Position numbers and translations under genes: made by a program
Origin: Halalkalicoccus sp. CGA53
GTDB lineage: Archaea; Halobacteriota; Halobacteria; Halobacteriales; Halalkalicoccaceae
Length of the DNA stretch: 64,000 nucleotides
Direction: 5' to 3'
Assembly: GCF_036429475.1 (NCBI RefSeq)
Contig: NZ_CP144124.1
Location: 215,643-279,642 of the forward strand
Notes under the pieces: model-generated
The model's input: only the letters and a program-made list of their open reading frames with translations
What the model was told of the DNA's origin: nothing
Databases searched by the model: none
Part shown: piece by piece, positions 53,397-63,443 of the stretch
How the letters are laid out: every line of letters begins with the position of its first letter
Numbering within the stretch: the stretch's first letter is position 1

Positions 53397-54206
53397 CTAG
53401 CGTCCGACCATACCACAGGCACCTTCGTCAGTCTGCATCTCACAGTCCCCCAAGCCGAGATCCTGATTCGAATCCTCGATACTGCGCTCAACCGTGTCGA
53501 TGCACTCTTCCAGCGCATCGACGCGGATCTCTTCTCCGCCGTAGATCACCTGTCGATCGCTCCGGAGCGGGCCGATCCAGCCCTTACCGTAGGATTCAAT
53601 GAGCTCAGGAAGGCCAGAATCGTGGGCAAACCACAAATCGAAGAGGTAGGTGTCCGCAGGAATACCTACCTCTTCTTCGAGTTCGGTGACGATCTCGCGG
53701 GCGAGATCGTACTTGGTGTCGTGGTCTTGGTCGTCCTCATTTTGCTATTCCTAGAGGCGGAAGGTGAGCGGTTAGGCGGTTTTATCGTCAGCGTAGAAGG
53801 CGTAGATGAGATCTTGGCCCCAAACGGTGTCACCTACGGCGTGATCGTAGAAGTGACCGACACCGGGGAATTCATCCCCGGCTTTCTCGGTGATCGTATC
53901 GTCGAGGATGATGTAGCCATCTTTTGACCATCGTGTTTCATGGTGTTCCTGGAGTTCTTCAAGCCGCTCGTTGTTGAATTGTTGTTCGTCTCAATCGTAC
54001 TCGGTGAGGAACTTGTTGAGGGCGCGTTTGCTATTGGCTGGAAGGACTTCGCGTGCGATGCCCGCCACGGTCTTGTTGCTGCCCGCAACAAGACCTGTGG
54101 CGTAGGTTTTGGCATGATGACGTTGGGCTGGAGACAGCGAGTCGAACTCGTCGAACACACGCATACACGACAAGAAATCTGTAATCGCATCATCCGTCCG
54201 TGCCAC
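53397..54206 (-). pseudogene. IS701-like transposase disrupted only by nonsense codons
   Basis: One continuous frame from ATG 54206 reads ARTDDAITDFLSCMRVFDEF, then YDGWSKDGYIILDD-type core (WSKDGYIILDDTITEKAGDE, GVGHFYDHAVGDTVWGQDLI) and DLWFAHDSGLPELIESYGKG, ending at 53397. It contains four internal stops: TGA after TEYD (expected Trp), TAA after DDKTA (Tyr), TAG after TFRL (Tyr) and TAG before QNEDDQ (Glu). No frameshift is needed. The C-terminus is cut close to the IS630 gene. Confidence 0.75.
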
Positions 54207-54391
54207 CCTCTACGTTACGGTCCTACTTCAACGTGCAAAGCTAAGATCTTAGTAAAGTAACCTACTCGGCCTCGGTATAACGATTCAATGCAGCTATTTT
54301 ACAGCTTCAATACTAGGCACACTCGTACTAAAGACTGTTCAAGCTGATACGAATCGAAAGTGTAACAACGCCTCCCGCGCTCTTTTAAACA
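54207..54391. promoter_or_regulatory. A/T-rich leader of the halogenase gene
   Basis: Contains A/T-rich runs near 54290-54330 (GCAGCTATTTTACAGCTTCA) and CTCTTTTAAACA just before the ATG at 54392. A TATA element is likely, but the box cannot be fixed by eye. Confidence 0.35.
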
Positions 54392-55903
54392 ATGACTCAG
54401 CGCATCCGTCGTATTATTGTGGTCGGGGGTGGTGATTCCGGACTTCTTACAGCCCTTGCAATACGAAAATTAAATCCAGATCTAGATATTCGAGTAATCG
54501 ATGACTTTGAGGAAGAAATTCCACAGATTGGAAAGAGCACCTATTGGCGTATTCTGAATATTCTTCACGATCAACTTGGTATAGACATGTCGCGTTTTAT
54601 CAAACAAGTTAAACCAGTTTGGAAGTGCAGCGTTTATTTCAGGGACTGGTGTGGTTATCCCGAATTTCATTTCCCATTCGATATTTCGACTAAATTTCCC
54701 TCGAAAAATACACCAAAGGCTGTAGAATATTATCAATACGAGTATTTATCACCAAATATGGAACCTCCGCGCTATACGAAAAATGAAGAAATTGTGGTTC
54801 AACGTAAATCCCCCTGGGTCTATGACCCTAAAAGTTCAAGGACTCAATTGTACAGACCAGTTGCTTATCATCTGAATTTGAACCGATTCAACAATTTTTT
54901 GCGTGATATATGCAAGGAAAGAGGGATTAGACTTATCAATGATCGGATTGCTGAGGTTGAAACAGATGGATCTGAAATCGAAGCTGTTAGTGGAAACCAA
55001 ACTTACAATTCTGACCTATATATCGATGCGTCTGGATTCAGACGTATCTTAAAGAGGGAACAACAGAACAATTTTACTGATTTTTCCTTCCCATTGGATA
55101 CAGCCTTCGCTCTCAAGGTAGATAGATCACTCCAGGAGGTCATTCCTGCTACTATCGTCGAAACAGGAAATTACGGCTGGTTCTGGCAAATTGATACTTA
55201 TGAACATCGAGATATTGGATATGTTTTTTCTTCAAGCCACGTTTCAAATACCCAGGCTCGGACAGAATTAGTTGATTATTGTGGTACCAATATATTGAAC
55301 GATGATATTTCATATTTCGAGTTCACCTCCGGATTTTATGATATTGCTTGGGAATCTAATTGTGTCGCGATTGGAAACGCAGGAGGCTTTGTTGAGCCTT
55401 TACAGTCTACAGGACTCACTACGAATGCAATCGCGGCTATTAATCTTTCAAATTTAATCGCTGCCCACGGAGGTATAAACAATCAGGCAATCAGAAATTA
55501 TTATAATACCTGGAGTCAGCACACTTGGGAATCCATTCGTGATTTCATCGTAACGCACTACAGGTATTCCTCCGGCCAGTCTAAGTTCTGGAAGATGATG
55601 CAATCCCTAGAAGCCAGCCCACGTGTTAATCTTTTAGAAAGGGAGTTTAAGCAAGGAGGCTTCGATACGAATGTCTTACCCCCAACGCGATTAGAAAAAC
55701 ATATTACTGACCCTATGATCTTCCACCCTGTTAGTTTCTACCTCTTGATGAGAAATATGGGTGTAGAATCTGACTTCCATGAATCAAACGATTTGAGGAT
55801 TAGCCGTGAAGTAAGGAATGAGAGAGATAATCATTATAAGAAAATAAGGGGTGATGTACAATACTATCTGACTACCGAGGAGTTTTACAAGACATTCGTC
55901 TAA
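54392..55903 (+). CDS. flavin-dependent tryptophan-halogenase-family protein
   Basis: A 503-residue flavoprotein. The FAD-binding start is RIIVVGGGDSGLLTALAIRK. The PrnA/RebH-type lysine region appears as EIPQIGKSTYWRILNILHDQ, with the conserved W-x-W-x-I-P motif as GWFWQID near residue 263 and the C-terminal FAD contact GNAGGFVEPLQSTGLTTNAI near residue 325. Such enzymes use FADH2, oxygen and halide to halogenate an aromatic substrate; tryptophan is only one possibility. The gene is much richer in A and T than its surroundings and is flanked by broken transposases, so it was acquired. No dedicated flavin reductase is seen. Confidence 0.82.
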   Translation: MTQRIRRIIVVGGGDSGLLTALAIRKLNPDLDIRVIDDFEEEIPQIGKSTYWRILNILHDQLGIDMSRFIKQVKPVWKCSVYFRDWCGYPEFHFPFDISTKFPSKNTPKAVEYYQYEYLSPNMEPPRYTKNEEIVVQRKSPWVYDPKSSRTQLYRPVAYHLNLNRFNNFLRDICKERGIRLINDRIAEVETDGSEIEAVSGNQTYNSDLYIDASGFRRILKREQQNNFTDFSFPLDTAFALKVDRSLQEVIPATIVETGNYGWFWQIDTYEHRDIGYVFSSSHVSNTQARTELVDYCGTNILNDDISYFEFTSGFYDIAWESNCVAIGNAGGFVEPLQSTGLTTNAIAAINLSNLIAAHGGINNQAIRNYYNTWSQHTWESIRDFIVTHYRYSSGQSKFWKMMQSLEASPRVNLLEREFKQGGFDTNVLPPTRLEKHITDPMIFHPVSFYLLMRNMGVESDFHESNDLRISREVRNERDNHYKKIRGDVQYYLTTEEFYKTFV

Positions 55904-56067
55904 GCGGGTATTATATATTCGGGAGAGGTCATAAGTCAGAATTCTTTATTACAATCCCGCTCTTTCAGACTAGTCGTAACTATCAGTAGCAACGAGTCCG
56001 TTGGCCGCCGGTTATTGTTAGAGATCTAATAGCAGTATCATCTCGGCACTTATTAGATGATGATGAT
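55904..56067. other. short A/T-rich gap after the halogenase gene
   Basis: No gene; contains TATATATTC-like sequence and leads into the IS6 remnant. Confidence 0.3.
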
Positions 56068-56777
56068 CTACTCGACAGGAGTGCTGTTATCCAGTGCTTG
56101 ATTCAGGCGATGAAAATTATTGTGATGGGCGAAGTGGCGGAGCCAGATTCTTGCGCTCTGCTGATTGCCACGCAAATAGGTATGGAAGCGGTTGGTGCGC
56201 ATCGCGAGCGTCTGAACCCACTTTTTCATCAGGTTTCTTTCCAACAAAACGAGCCGACTGTTCAACCCCAATCGATCATGGGCAGTCAGATAGCTGAAGC
56301 CATCCGCTAGAACCACTGCCTCCGAGAGACTGTAGTATTATGCCAGTCGATGTAGGAACGCCGTCCTCAGAACGCTTTGCGTTCTGACTGGCTGCACGAG
56401 AGTTCCCCTCCCATGAACGACGCGAGATCAGTTCCGCGTCGGCTGAACACTTCCACATCAAGCAACAGCTTTGATTTGATATCAATCACCGCATACACCC
56501 CAACAGAATTCGCCAGCACTCCGAATCGCCGTCTCGTCGATGGCAACCCACTTCAGCTTCGTCGACAGCGGGTGGACTGGCGATCCATCAGCCGTGGCGT
56601 CCACGACCAGATTGCGCCACGTGAGCGATCTATGCTGAGCCACTCAAGGATAGCATTCGTTTCTCTAATTGAGAGACCCATCAAATGCAGGCGCAACCCA
56701 AACACCTCCACGGGTGTTGGAGGCATCAGTTCAAGGCTAACTCGAGAAGATGCAGAGACCGCCAACTGTAGCGGCAT
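56068..56777 (-). pseudogene. IS6-family transposase, frameshifted
   Basis: The N-terminal part from about 56777 reads TPVEVFGLRLHLMGLSIRET, NAILEWLSIDRSRG, the HTH of haloarchaeal IS6 enzymes. The end at 56068-56320 reads SYLTAHDRLGLNSRLVLLER, WVQTLAMRTNRFHTYLRGNQ and HRLNQALDNSTPVE. The middle lies in other frames. The first DDE residues are not in one frame with the last. Confidence 0.75.
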
Positions 56778-56797
56778 GAGACCCGGTGAGGAGATGA

Positions 56798-57742
56798 ATG
56801 AAACTCCCACCGGATTCGGTAATAGAAGAACGATTGGTGAAGACGTTTCCGAATACCCGGCTGCGCAAGCTTGCTCGCGCAACCGGCTTGGTCCAGCGTA
56901 AGGGCGGAAAACTCGAGGCTGATGCCTTATTCTGGTTGTTAACGCTTGGATTTGTTACTGGCCATTATCGGACAATCGAAGAGTTCCGTCAGAAATTAAT
57001 CAACACCTTCGGTGGTACACTCCGCTACTCGTCGTTTCACGATTGGTTCACCGAGGCGCTCTGTGCGTTTCTTCGAGAGGTCCTCGAGGGCGTCCTTAAG
57101 GACCTCGAAGCCGAGGAAGACCGTCTCCAAGGTCGGCTCGATCAGTTCCGCGAAGTATTCCTAATTGATATGACGGTCATCACGCTGTATTAGTCTCTCT
57201 TGGGCGTGTTTCCAGGTTATGGCGACGACCACGCTGGAGCGAAGCTCCACGTGGTCGAAGCCGTCAGCACGGGACTTCCAGCTTACTTTACCATCACAGA
57301 CGCGCGTACCCACGAGTCAACGCAACTCTTGACCGGTCCATGGGTTGAGAACGTCATGCTGTTGTTCGATCAAGCCTACTTCGACTACAGGACGATGGAT
57401 CTCATTAATGCCAACGGCGGCTGGTTCCTCACGCGACTCAAGCCCAACTCAAACCCCGAAATCACCAATGAATTCAGGAAATGGCGTGGCAACGCCATTT
57501 CCATGGAAGGGAAGCAGGTTCAGGAGATCTTGGACGATCATCACCGAGACGTCATCAATGTCGGGGGGGAAGACAACTTTGACGACGAGTCTACAACGGC
57601 ACGGCTTCGTTTGCCGTTGATACGTTCCGTGCCATCGGGGTCTGGAACGAAGAGGAACAACACTATTACCTCTACATCACGAATCTGCCGGCTGAAGAGT
57701 ATCGCGCGCCTGATATCGCGAAGTTCTATCAGGCGCGCTGGA
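56798..57742 (+). pseudogene. IS4-family (ISH8-like) transposase with TAG and frameshift
   Basis: ATG 56798 begins MKLPPDSVIEERLVKTFPNT, as ISH8-type transposases do. The frame hits TAG at 57191-57193 (VITLY-stop-SLLGVF; expected Gln) and continues GYGDDHAGAKLHVVEAVSTG and VMLLFDQAYFDYRTMDLINA. A shift near 57590 leads to YYLYITNLPAEEYRAPDIAK and FYQARW, after which homology ends, so the C-terminus with the catalytic Glu is missing. It starts 21 bp from the IS6 remnant, head to head. Confidence 0.78.
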
Positions 57743-58064
57743 TCCGAACGCTCGTTGCGCTTGCTCCTTTTACAGGGTGCGCCATGAGCCGTTTGGTGCG
57801 GACCTAACGTAACCCGACACTATCAGGTCGGATTCGTGTGGTTCATTAGTTACAGCACTCGAAACCGTAGGTGAATCGGAGCACTAACGGCTGAAAGCAC
57901 TTCTACGTTGGTCATAATTCTGGCAGAGACGGTCTGTAAACGACTGAATTATATTAATTAATACATTGAATTTAATACCTTACATCACGATTACTACGAG
58001 ATTTGCCTAGAACGGATGTGGAGTACTATTTAATACGCCTCAACCGTATTACTAGACTACTGAA
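57743..58064. promoter_or_regulatory. A/T-rich region before the thioredoxin-fold gene
   Basis: From about 57940 the sequence is very A/T-rich (GAATTATATTAATTAATACA, ATTTAATACC), giving several possible TATA boxes about 35-110 bp before ATG 58065. No gene is seen between the transposase remnant and the start. Confidence 0.4.
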
Positions 58065-58718
58065 ATGCAAGAGATATTACCAAAACTGGAAAGTTGGGGA
58101 GTGATCAGCGGATTCTTCTCAGAGGGGGAGATGAAGTTTAGCGAGGAATATATCGAATTATTTGAACAAAAGAAAAAACACGTGGAAGAAATCAATGATC
58201 CCGCAAAAATATTTCGATCGACTCCTCTGGAGGGGGTCAACCTCGAAAATTTTAATGATTTAGATAAGGAATTCACAGCACACTTACTTGTCATAAATCA
58301 AATTTCTTCGGATATTGCAGATGAGATGCTCGTCAAACTATCGATATTGTTGCACAACTCCATGACGGGATTGGAACGACTCGACGGGCTTGATGAAACG
58401 TTTTTTCCTGTACATCCACGTCAGCTTTCATTATTCACCTCAATTTTTGATCCTTTGATTGTGTTTGTTTGGACGGACAATAGCAAACCATGTGAGAAAA
58501 TGGCTGGTCGCATCCAAAATGTTAAAAATAAAATGGATATTGATATTATTGTCGCCTCTGTGCATGGACCGACCGATCCATATTTTCTTAAAAATGATTG
58601 GGGTTTAAAAGCTGCACCAACCACACTAACCATCGAAAATTCTCAAGTTACCTGCAGAATGCTCGGTGTAAGATCAGAGGAAGCAATTGAACGCGAATTG
58701 GCATTATTGGAAATTTAA
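58065..58718 (+). CDS. thioredoxin-fold protein, atypical active site
   Basis: A 217-residue A/T-rich gene. Residues 1-120 are helical (EYIELFEQKKKHVEEINDPA; LLVINQISSDIADEMLVKLS). From about 125 comes a thioredoxin-like half: DPLIVFVWTDNSKPCEKMAG, DIDIIVASVHGPTDPYFLKN and the cis-Pro site WGLKAAPTTLTIEN. The classical WCxxC is replaced by DNSKPC, so only the second cysteine survives. It would be a binding rather than dithiol-exchange thioredoxin, or a monothiol enzyme. Similar base composition and location link it to the halogenase and transporter genes, but a functional link is unproven. Confidence 0.65.
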   Translation: MQEILPKLESWGVISGFFSEGEMKFSEEYIELFEQKKKHVEEINDPAKIFRSTPLEGVNLENFNDLDKEFTAHLLVINQISSDIADEMLVKLSILLHNSMTGLERLDGLDETFFPVHPRQLSLFTSIFDPLIVFVWTDNSKPCEKMAGRIQNVKNKMDIDIIVASVHGPTDPYFLKNDWGLKAAPTTLTIENSQVTCRMLGVRSEEAIERELALLEI

Positions 58719-58814
58719 ATCACGTCGATTCGTAGTTGAGACTGGCGAGTTCAATTCTTTAATAAACTTTTAAATTAAAGTCTTTAGTTGATGAGGGGTG
58801 TGCCGCCGGGATAA

Positions 58815-58900
58815 TTATACCGAGGTGGCGTGTTCGACGTTATAGATTGCGAAAATCACGACGAATTCTCTGAATTCGAGGTAATAGGTTTGCCCCAGCA
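58815..58900 (-). pseudogene. C-terminal tail of a DDE transposase
   Basis: The frame ends YYLEFREFVVIFAIYNVEHA-TSV at 58815, the same tail type as at 5.9 and 10.1 kb. The preceding bases to about 59027 are open but not alignable by eye. Confidence 0.6.
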
Positions 58901-59324
58901 CGGTCGTGTGTGCAAGTGCTTGACCGCTGAAAAGTACGTCTCGGTCATCTATCGTAGTGTATAGAGGTCGTCCTCGAACGGGCGTTGTGGGTGTGGTTGT
59001 ATGATGCGTAATGGCAGTACTTGACAACTGGTGAACTTCTTTCTTTCGAAGGCACAGATGGTATGACAGCCTGCTATGCCCCTAGATCGTGGTGGAAACT
59101 TGGGATGGCGAGATGCAACCAGCGGACGAATCCGCGCGCTGTCCCAAAGCTTTATTGGCTACACGCTTACAGATCCGGACCAAGTATAGGAGGTCTACCT
59201 CAACCAAATTGACCTCTCTCGGCTTTATCCTTACTGGTTTGACAGTCTATCCCGCCGACATACCCCAATTCAACACAGTAATCAAGCCTGGCGGTGAATT
59301 TTATACTGATAATATATCAAGCAA
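58901..59324. other. no supported gene
   Basis: Only short shadow frames. It separates the transposase tail from the transporter's 3' end. Confidence 0.4.
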
Positions 59325-60530
59325 TCAGTGTTCGGAAAGTAATAAAACACATACTATAGCCAAGCCGGCTGTGGCGGCAAGCATAAAAAAACCTTCGTTA
59401 AAATACCCTGCCTCTGCAACCACTCCGAGTAGAGTTGGGCTAATCGCACCAATTGACATGTAGATGGTTCGAACCGTACCCAACCCGGTGTTCAGGATAT
59501 CATCCGGGATCTCTTCGGTCATATATGAAAGACAGATAGTTCCACGCCCGCCCATAGCGGCAATGACTGCTGTGGTGAAAACAAGTGGCCAGAATCCTAC
59601 AATTATAGGAAGGAGCAATAATCCAGTGCCACTGGTAGTCATCAGGATTAGGAGTACCTTGCGAGGGCCGAATCGGTCATACGCGAACCCCGATGTTGGT
59701 TTTAGGAAGGCACCCATAGCGAAAAACAGAGCGAATAGACCACTGGCTATAAATGGACTCAGTCCCTTCATTTCCATCAAATATAAGGGATAAAAGCCGG
59801 TAAACGCTTGCCAGATCGATGTTCCGAGTAGCTGTATCGTGACAATGAGGACAACAGGACGCTTCAGTATGCCACTTTTCACAACTTTGGCGTATTCTAT
59901 GGAGACAACGACGCTTGAATTCCCTAATGTGGAGGTTCGATTCGGGACGACAAACCACAACGAGATGCCCGCTAATAAGAACAGTGGAATGGTGTACCCG
60001 AATCCAAACTCCCACATAAATACCGCCGCCAGGATCCCTGCGACAAGGGGTAGAACCGTGTTTCCGATATCACCTCCTGCGGATATGAGTCCGATCGCCG
60101 TGCCGCGATTGTCTGGATAAGTATGGTAGACGGCAGTTAAACGGGCCGTCCCAAAAAGTGCGCAAGCCATCCCGAATAACGCTGTAGCAACGAATAGGAT
60201 AATTGTTGAAGTTCCTAGAACGACCATTGAGAGTGTAATCGCAGCGATAATCATCGCGATGGACATGATGACTCCCTCACCAAAGTGGTCTGCGAGCATA
60301 CCACCGGGAAGCTGACCCAATGCATACGTTACCCAAAGTACTGACAACAAAAGACCTGCTGTTGATAGGGTCAGATTATAGGATGTCTGAAGGTACGGTA
60401 ACAAAACCGGGTATGAAAGCCGTACCCCAATTGAAAGAAACCACCCAGCACCAATGGCTGCAAGGACCTTTCCACGGCCTCTTCTCCATTCAGAAATTAA
60501 AAGGCAATAAAAATTTGGTATATTATTCAT
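59325..60530 (-). CDS. major facilitator superfamily transporter
   Basis: A 401-residue protein with 12 hydrophobic helices. MFS signatures: the loop 2-3 motif GQLPGGMLADHFGEG near residue 73 (G-x3-D-x2-G type), NRGTAIGLISAGGDIGNTVL in helix 5, and a second half with SGFAYDRFGPRKVLLILM near residue 280. The type is close to oxalate/formate or nitrate-like MFS carriers rather than a clear drug exporter. The gene is A/T-rich like the halogenase and thioredoxin-fold genes. Substrate unknown; export of a halogenated product or uptake of its precursor are both possible. Confidence 0.85.
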   Translation of the reverse strand: MNNIPNFYCLLISEWRRGRGKVLAAIGAGWFLSIGVRLSYPVLLPYLQTSYNLTLSTAGLLLSVLWVTYALGQLPGGMLADHFGEGVIMSIAMIIAAITLSMVVLGTSTIILFVATALFGMACALFGTARLTAVYHTYPDNRGTAIGLISAGGDIGNTVLPLVAGILAAVFMWEFGFGYTIPLFLLAGISLWFVVPNRTSTLGNSSVVVSIEYAKVVKSGILKRPVVLIVTIQLLGTSIWQAFTGFYPLYLMEMKGLSPFIASGLFALFFAMGAFLKPTSGFAYDRFGPRKVLLILMTTSGTGLLLLPIIVGFWPLVFTTAVIAAMGGRGTICLSYMTEEIPDDILNTGLGTVRTIYMSIGAISPTLLGVVAEAGYFNEGFFMLAATAGLAIVCVLLLSEH

Positions 60531-60799
60531 GACGGCGATACCTCAGTCCGATTGGTTTAACTAGCAATGTTGGATTAGACATATTTAATTCTTCTGAATA
60601 CCAAGGTTCTCTTCAGACTGATGAAACGATTCGTTGAAATTTGTTCTGTAGGATCGCTAGACGAGGTATGATTTCGACGTATTCGCTCGATCTACCGATG
60701 GCCAGAAACCGATAGACTGAGACAGGTATACGGATATCAGACCGGCTGACGAAGACCTCTAACGCTTCACAGATGCTTTTTTCCAGTCCCTCTCTAAAC
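60531..60799. other. no supported gene
   Basis: A/T-rich promoter side of the transporter gene (about 60531-60600), then low-quality open frames only. Confidence 0.35.
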
Positions 60800-61026
60800 G
60801 TTAGCGTACTCTGGCTGGCCAACGCATTGAAGCCAATCGACCGCCAGGGAATCGCTACGAGTGGTTTTTCAATCTCGACCGTCCAGTCGTACGACTACAT
60901 CCGCTGCAAGTTTTCGAACGGTTGTAGTCACGACTCATCGAAAGAACCCGACACTACAAGACCATCCTCCTCTCCACCGGCTTCTTTCTCGCCGAGCGCT
61001 TTTTAGTGATCCGGGACAGTAATTGA
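60800..61026 (+). pseudogene. possible transposase tail
   Basis: Two frames suggest NRYEWFFNLDRPVVRLHPLQ and then RLIERTRHYKTILLSTGFFL, AERFLVIRDSN, ending at TGA 61024-61026. Protein-like and typical of a transposase end, but I cannot assign the family. At least one frameshift lies between the parts. Confidence 0.3.
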
Positions 61027-61048
61027 GGAGAAGTATCTCTTTGGTGTA

Positions 61049-62323
61049 GTGACTGGTCGAGGGAAGGATATCATTCGACACCTGAGTGAAGAGGATCTGG
61101 ATCGGTTACTCAACGAAACGGACGATGTGAAGGAACACGAACGGCTCGTGTTCATCAAACGGCTTTACAATGGATCAATGCTGGCTGAGGCAGCCGACGA
61201 TGTCGGAAAATCCGAGGGAACGGCCACGAATTGGGTCGAACGCTGGAATGAGGGCGGATTTGGGAAGCTCACCCCGAACTTCGGGGGCGGTCGGCCCCCA
61301 AAATTCGATGACGCTCTTGTGATGGACATTGTTGGTGGAGAGCTGTCCTGCGGTTTTCAAACTTATGAGGAACAGCAGTAGATGGGTAAGATCGAGGTCG
61401 TTCCCGAGCGAGAGGGCGACTCTCCGGCCACTGAAAGAGCGTCGGTATCGCTACCAACAATCTGCTTCCCAAGAGCGATTCGATGAAGACCAACGAGATG
61501 AATTGATTGCGCGACTGCGAGAGGGTCAACCCTGGAAAAACAGGAGATCCAGAACCTCCTTGACGAGGAGTTCGATGTCGAATATCATCCTTACTACCTC
61601 CCGACGTTTTTCTCTGATCTCGGCCTCTCCTACGCCATTCCACGCACGAAACGACCAGATAACGCTGAAGAGATCCTCGACAAACGCGTCGAGTACGCGT
61701 TCGTCGAGGACTCCCACGACCAACCTCACAACAAGCGTGAGGGTGACCAAGACGATGACGATGAGTGGGGTACCGGTGAGGACATCTGCATTGATGGCGG
61801 AGCAGTGGTGGGATTTTTCGATATTTCCCACCAGCAGCCGTGGGACAATTCTCAGCGACTGTACACAGTTGATGAGCCACCTATCAACGGGCCGCTGGTG
61901 AAAATCGACACACCTGCGGCCGGGTTCTATTCGCTCAACGGTGAGAGCGTGCTGTCGTTTCCACCGAATCAAGAGAAAGAACAGATCTGTAAGTTTTTCG
62001 AGAAGATTCGCGAGCAGAACCCCGGTACGCGGATTCTATTCGTGTTGGATAACTTCTCCTCTAACGTCTGCAAGTACACGCGCAAGCTGACCCACGAACT
62101 TGGAATCGATCTCGTGTTCCTCCCGGTTTGTTCACCGGACCTCAACCCAACCGAACCGGTCTGGAAAAGCCTCAAGTGGGAGTTTTCGCCGCTGATCGTT
62201 GACGGCGAAGACGAATACCGAGCACTCCTTGACGAATTGTTCGAACAACTGACTGAGAAACTCAGCTTCGCTGCCTCGTGGATTGACAACCACCTCGACG
62301 GATTCCTCAATTTGATTCGCTAA
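61049..62323 (+). pseudogene. IS630-family transposase interrupted by a MITE
   Basis: It starts GTG 61049 (TGRGKDIIRHLSEEDLDRLL) and reads to NFGGGRPPKFDDAL, where a MITE is inserted. After the element it resumes RFDEDQRDELIARLREGQPW; one A is then missing from an A-run (about 61536-61540), shifting the frame to QEIQNLLDEEFDVEYHPYYL and on to VLDNFSSNVCKYT and CSPDLNPTEPVWKSLKW with the catalytic Glu, ending FLNLIR at 62323. Removing the 165 bp insert plus one duplication and restoring one A would rebuild a full enzyme. Confidence 0.85.
61312..61477. mobile_element. MITE of the IS1595-end family, copy 4, with target duplication
   Basis: It begins CGCTCTTGTGATGGACATTG and ends CAATCTGCTTCCCAAGAGCG. 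The flanks ATTCGATGA (61303-61311) and ATTCGATGA (61478-61486) are identical 9-mers, and the host gene resumes across them. This is the youngest-looking copy in the window and defines the element's limits at 166 bp. Confidence 0.88.
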
Positions 62324-62324
62324 T

Positions 62325-62820
62325 CACCATGATGCGCTCGGCGAGTATCTCGTCGGCATTGACCGGTCGTCGGAGATCCATCAGACGTGGCTTTGCGTAC
62401 CGCATTTCCGTCGTTCGAAGTTTTCGGCTCAGGTGAGCTGGGTCGTAGGTGAAATCGTAACGCTCGGCGATGAGAGCGTGAATTGCCTTAGGCGTCCAAG
62501 GTTGGCCCTTTTCGAGGAGGTCACAGAGTTCTGTGAACTGCTGTGGGGTGAGCTTCGGGGGTCGACCACCTCCGAAGCTCGGGCGCAAACCATCAACACC
62601 AGCGTCAATCCAGGCGCGTCCCCTGCGATTTCTGGTCGGCTGGGAGACACCGACGCGTCTCCCAAGCCTCTGTACGTGTCTCGCCCACGTAGAGATTCTT
62701 TACAAAGCACAAGCGGCGGACGAGAGGGGTCTCGTCCGCTTTCTGAGCGTCATCAATTGCTTTGTCAAGGTCTCTCTCAGATAGGCGTCGATGTAATTCT
62801 TCCCGAGAAGACCTGTTCAT
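62325..62820 (-). pseudogene. second IS630-type transposase, N-terminal half only
   Basis: The start NRSSREELHRRLSERDLDKA at 62820 and the later RPSFGGGRPPKLTPQQFTEL, LRTTEMRYAKPRLMDLRRPV and NADEILAE are N-terminal IS630 features. A shift near 62690 separates them and everything after the linker is gone. It meets the stop of the opposite IS630 copy tail to tail, so two elements have been fused by deletion. Confidence 0.7.
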
Positions 62821-62861
62821 TCAGAGTTGTACGTCTGCTCTGAATTCAAACTTTTCGCAGA

Positions 62862-63416
62862 TCACTCCGTGTCAAGGCCGTCGAGCAGCGTCAGGAACTC
62901 TGCGAGCACGTCGCTGGTGGACTCGCTAGCTTCCAGCTGGCGGACCGCCAGCGTGTATCGCTTGTGGCGCACGCGTACGTAGAGCGTGGCATAGGCGTGA
63001 AACGCGGTGGTTCCTCGTTTCGTCTGAGAAAAATTCAGCGACTCCGTTTCGTTCTCGTCTCCGTAGTAGGGATCGAGGTGAAGGTCGGCGACGACCTCCA
63101 CCGGTCGATCTGGAAGCGTCTCGAGGAGGTCCCGCTGAACGAGCGTGTTTCTGACTGTCACGACGGTGCCGAGATCGAACTGATCGGTAAGATGCCCACG
63201 GACGGTATTGGCATGGGGTGAGTCGTCGGTTGTCTCGCAGATGTGATCGATCGGGGTCCCGCCGGCGTTGGCGCCGGCGAGGACCTCGTACAACTCATCG
63301 GAGGTGACCTTCACGTTCTCACTCAAGGTAATCGGAAGCTCGTCTCCAAGGCTGTTGACAACAAAATTTAGCGGGTGCTCTTCCTCTACCTCACTGTCTG
63401 CTTGGTTTGGTTGCAC
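62862..63416 (-). pseudogene. ISH3-family transposase, N-terminal part
   Basis: ATG 63416 gives 184 residues: LNFVVNSLGDELPITLSENV, AGANAGGTPIDHICETTDDS, then LPDRPVEVVADLHLDPYYGD with the first catalytic Asp region, and GTTAFHAYATLYVRVRHKRY. ISH3-family enzymes are about 390 residues, so the second half with the remaining catalytic residues is lost where the IS630 remnant begins. The remaining frame is clean. Confidence 0.8.
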
Positions 63417-63443
63417 ACCCTAGAGCGTGTCATCGAATCCATC

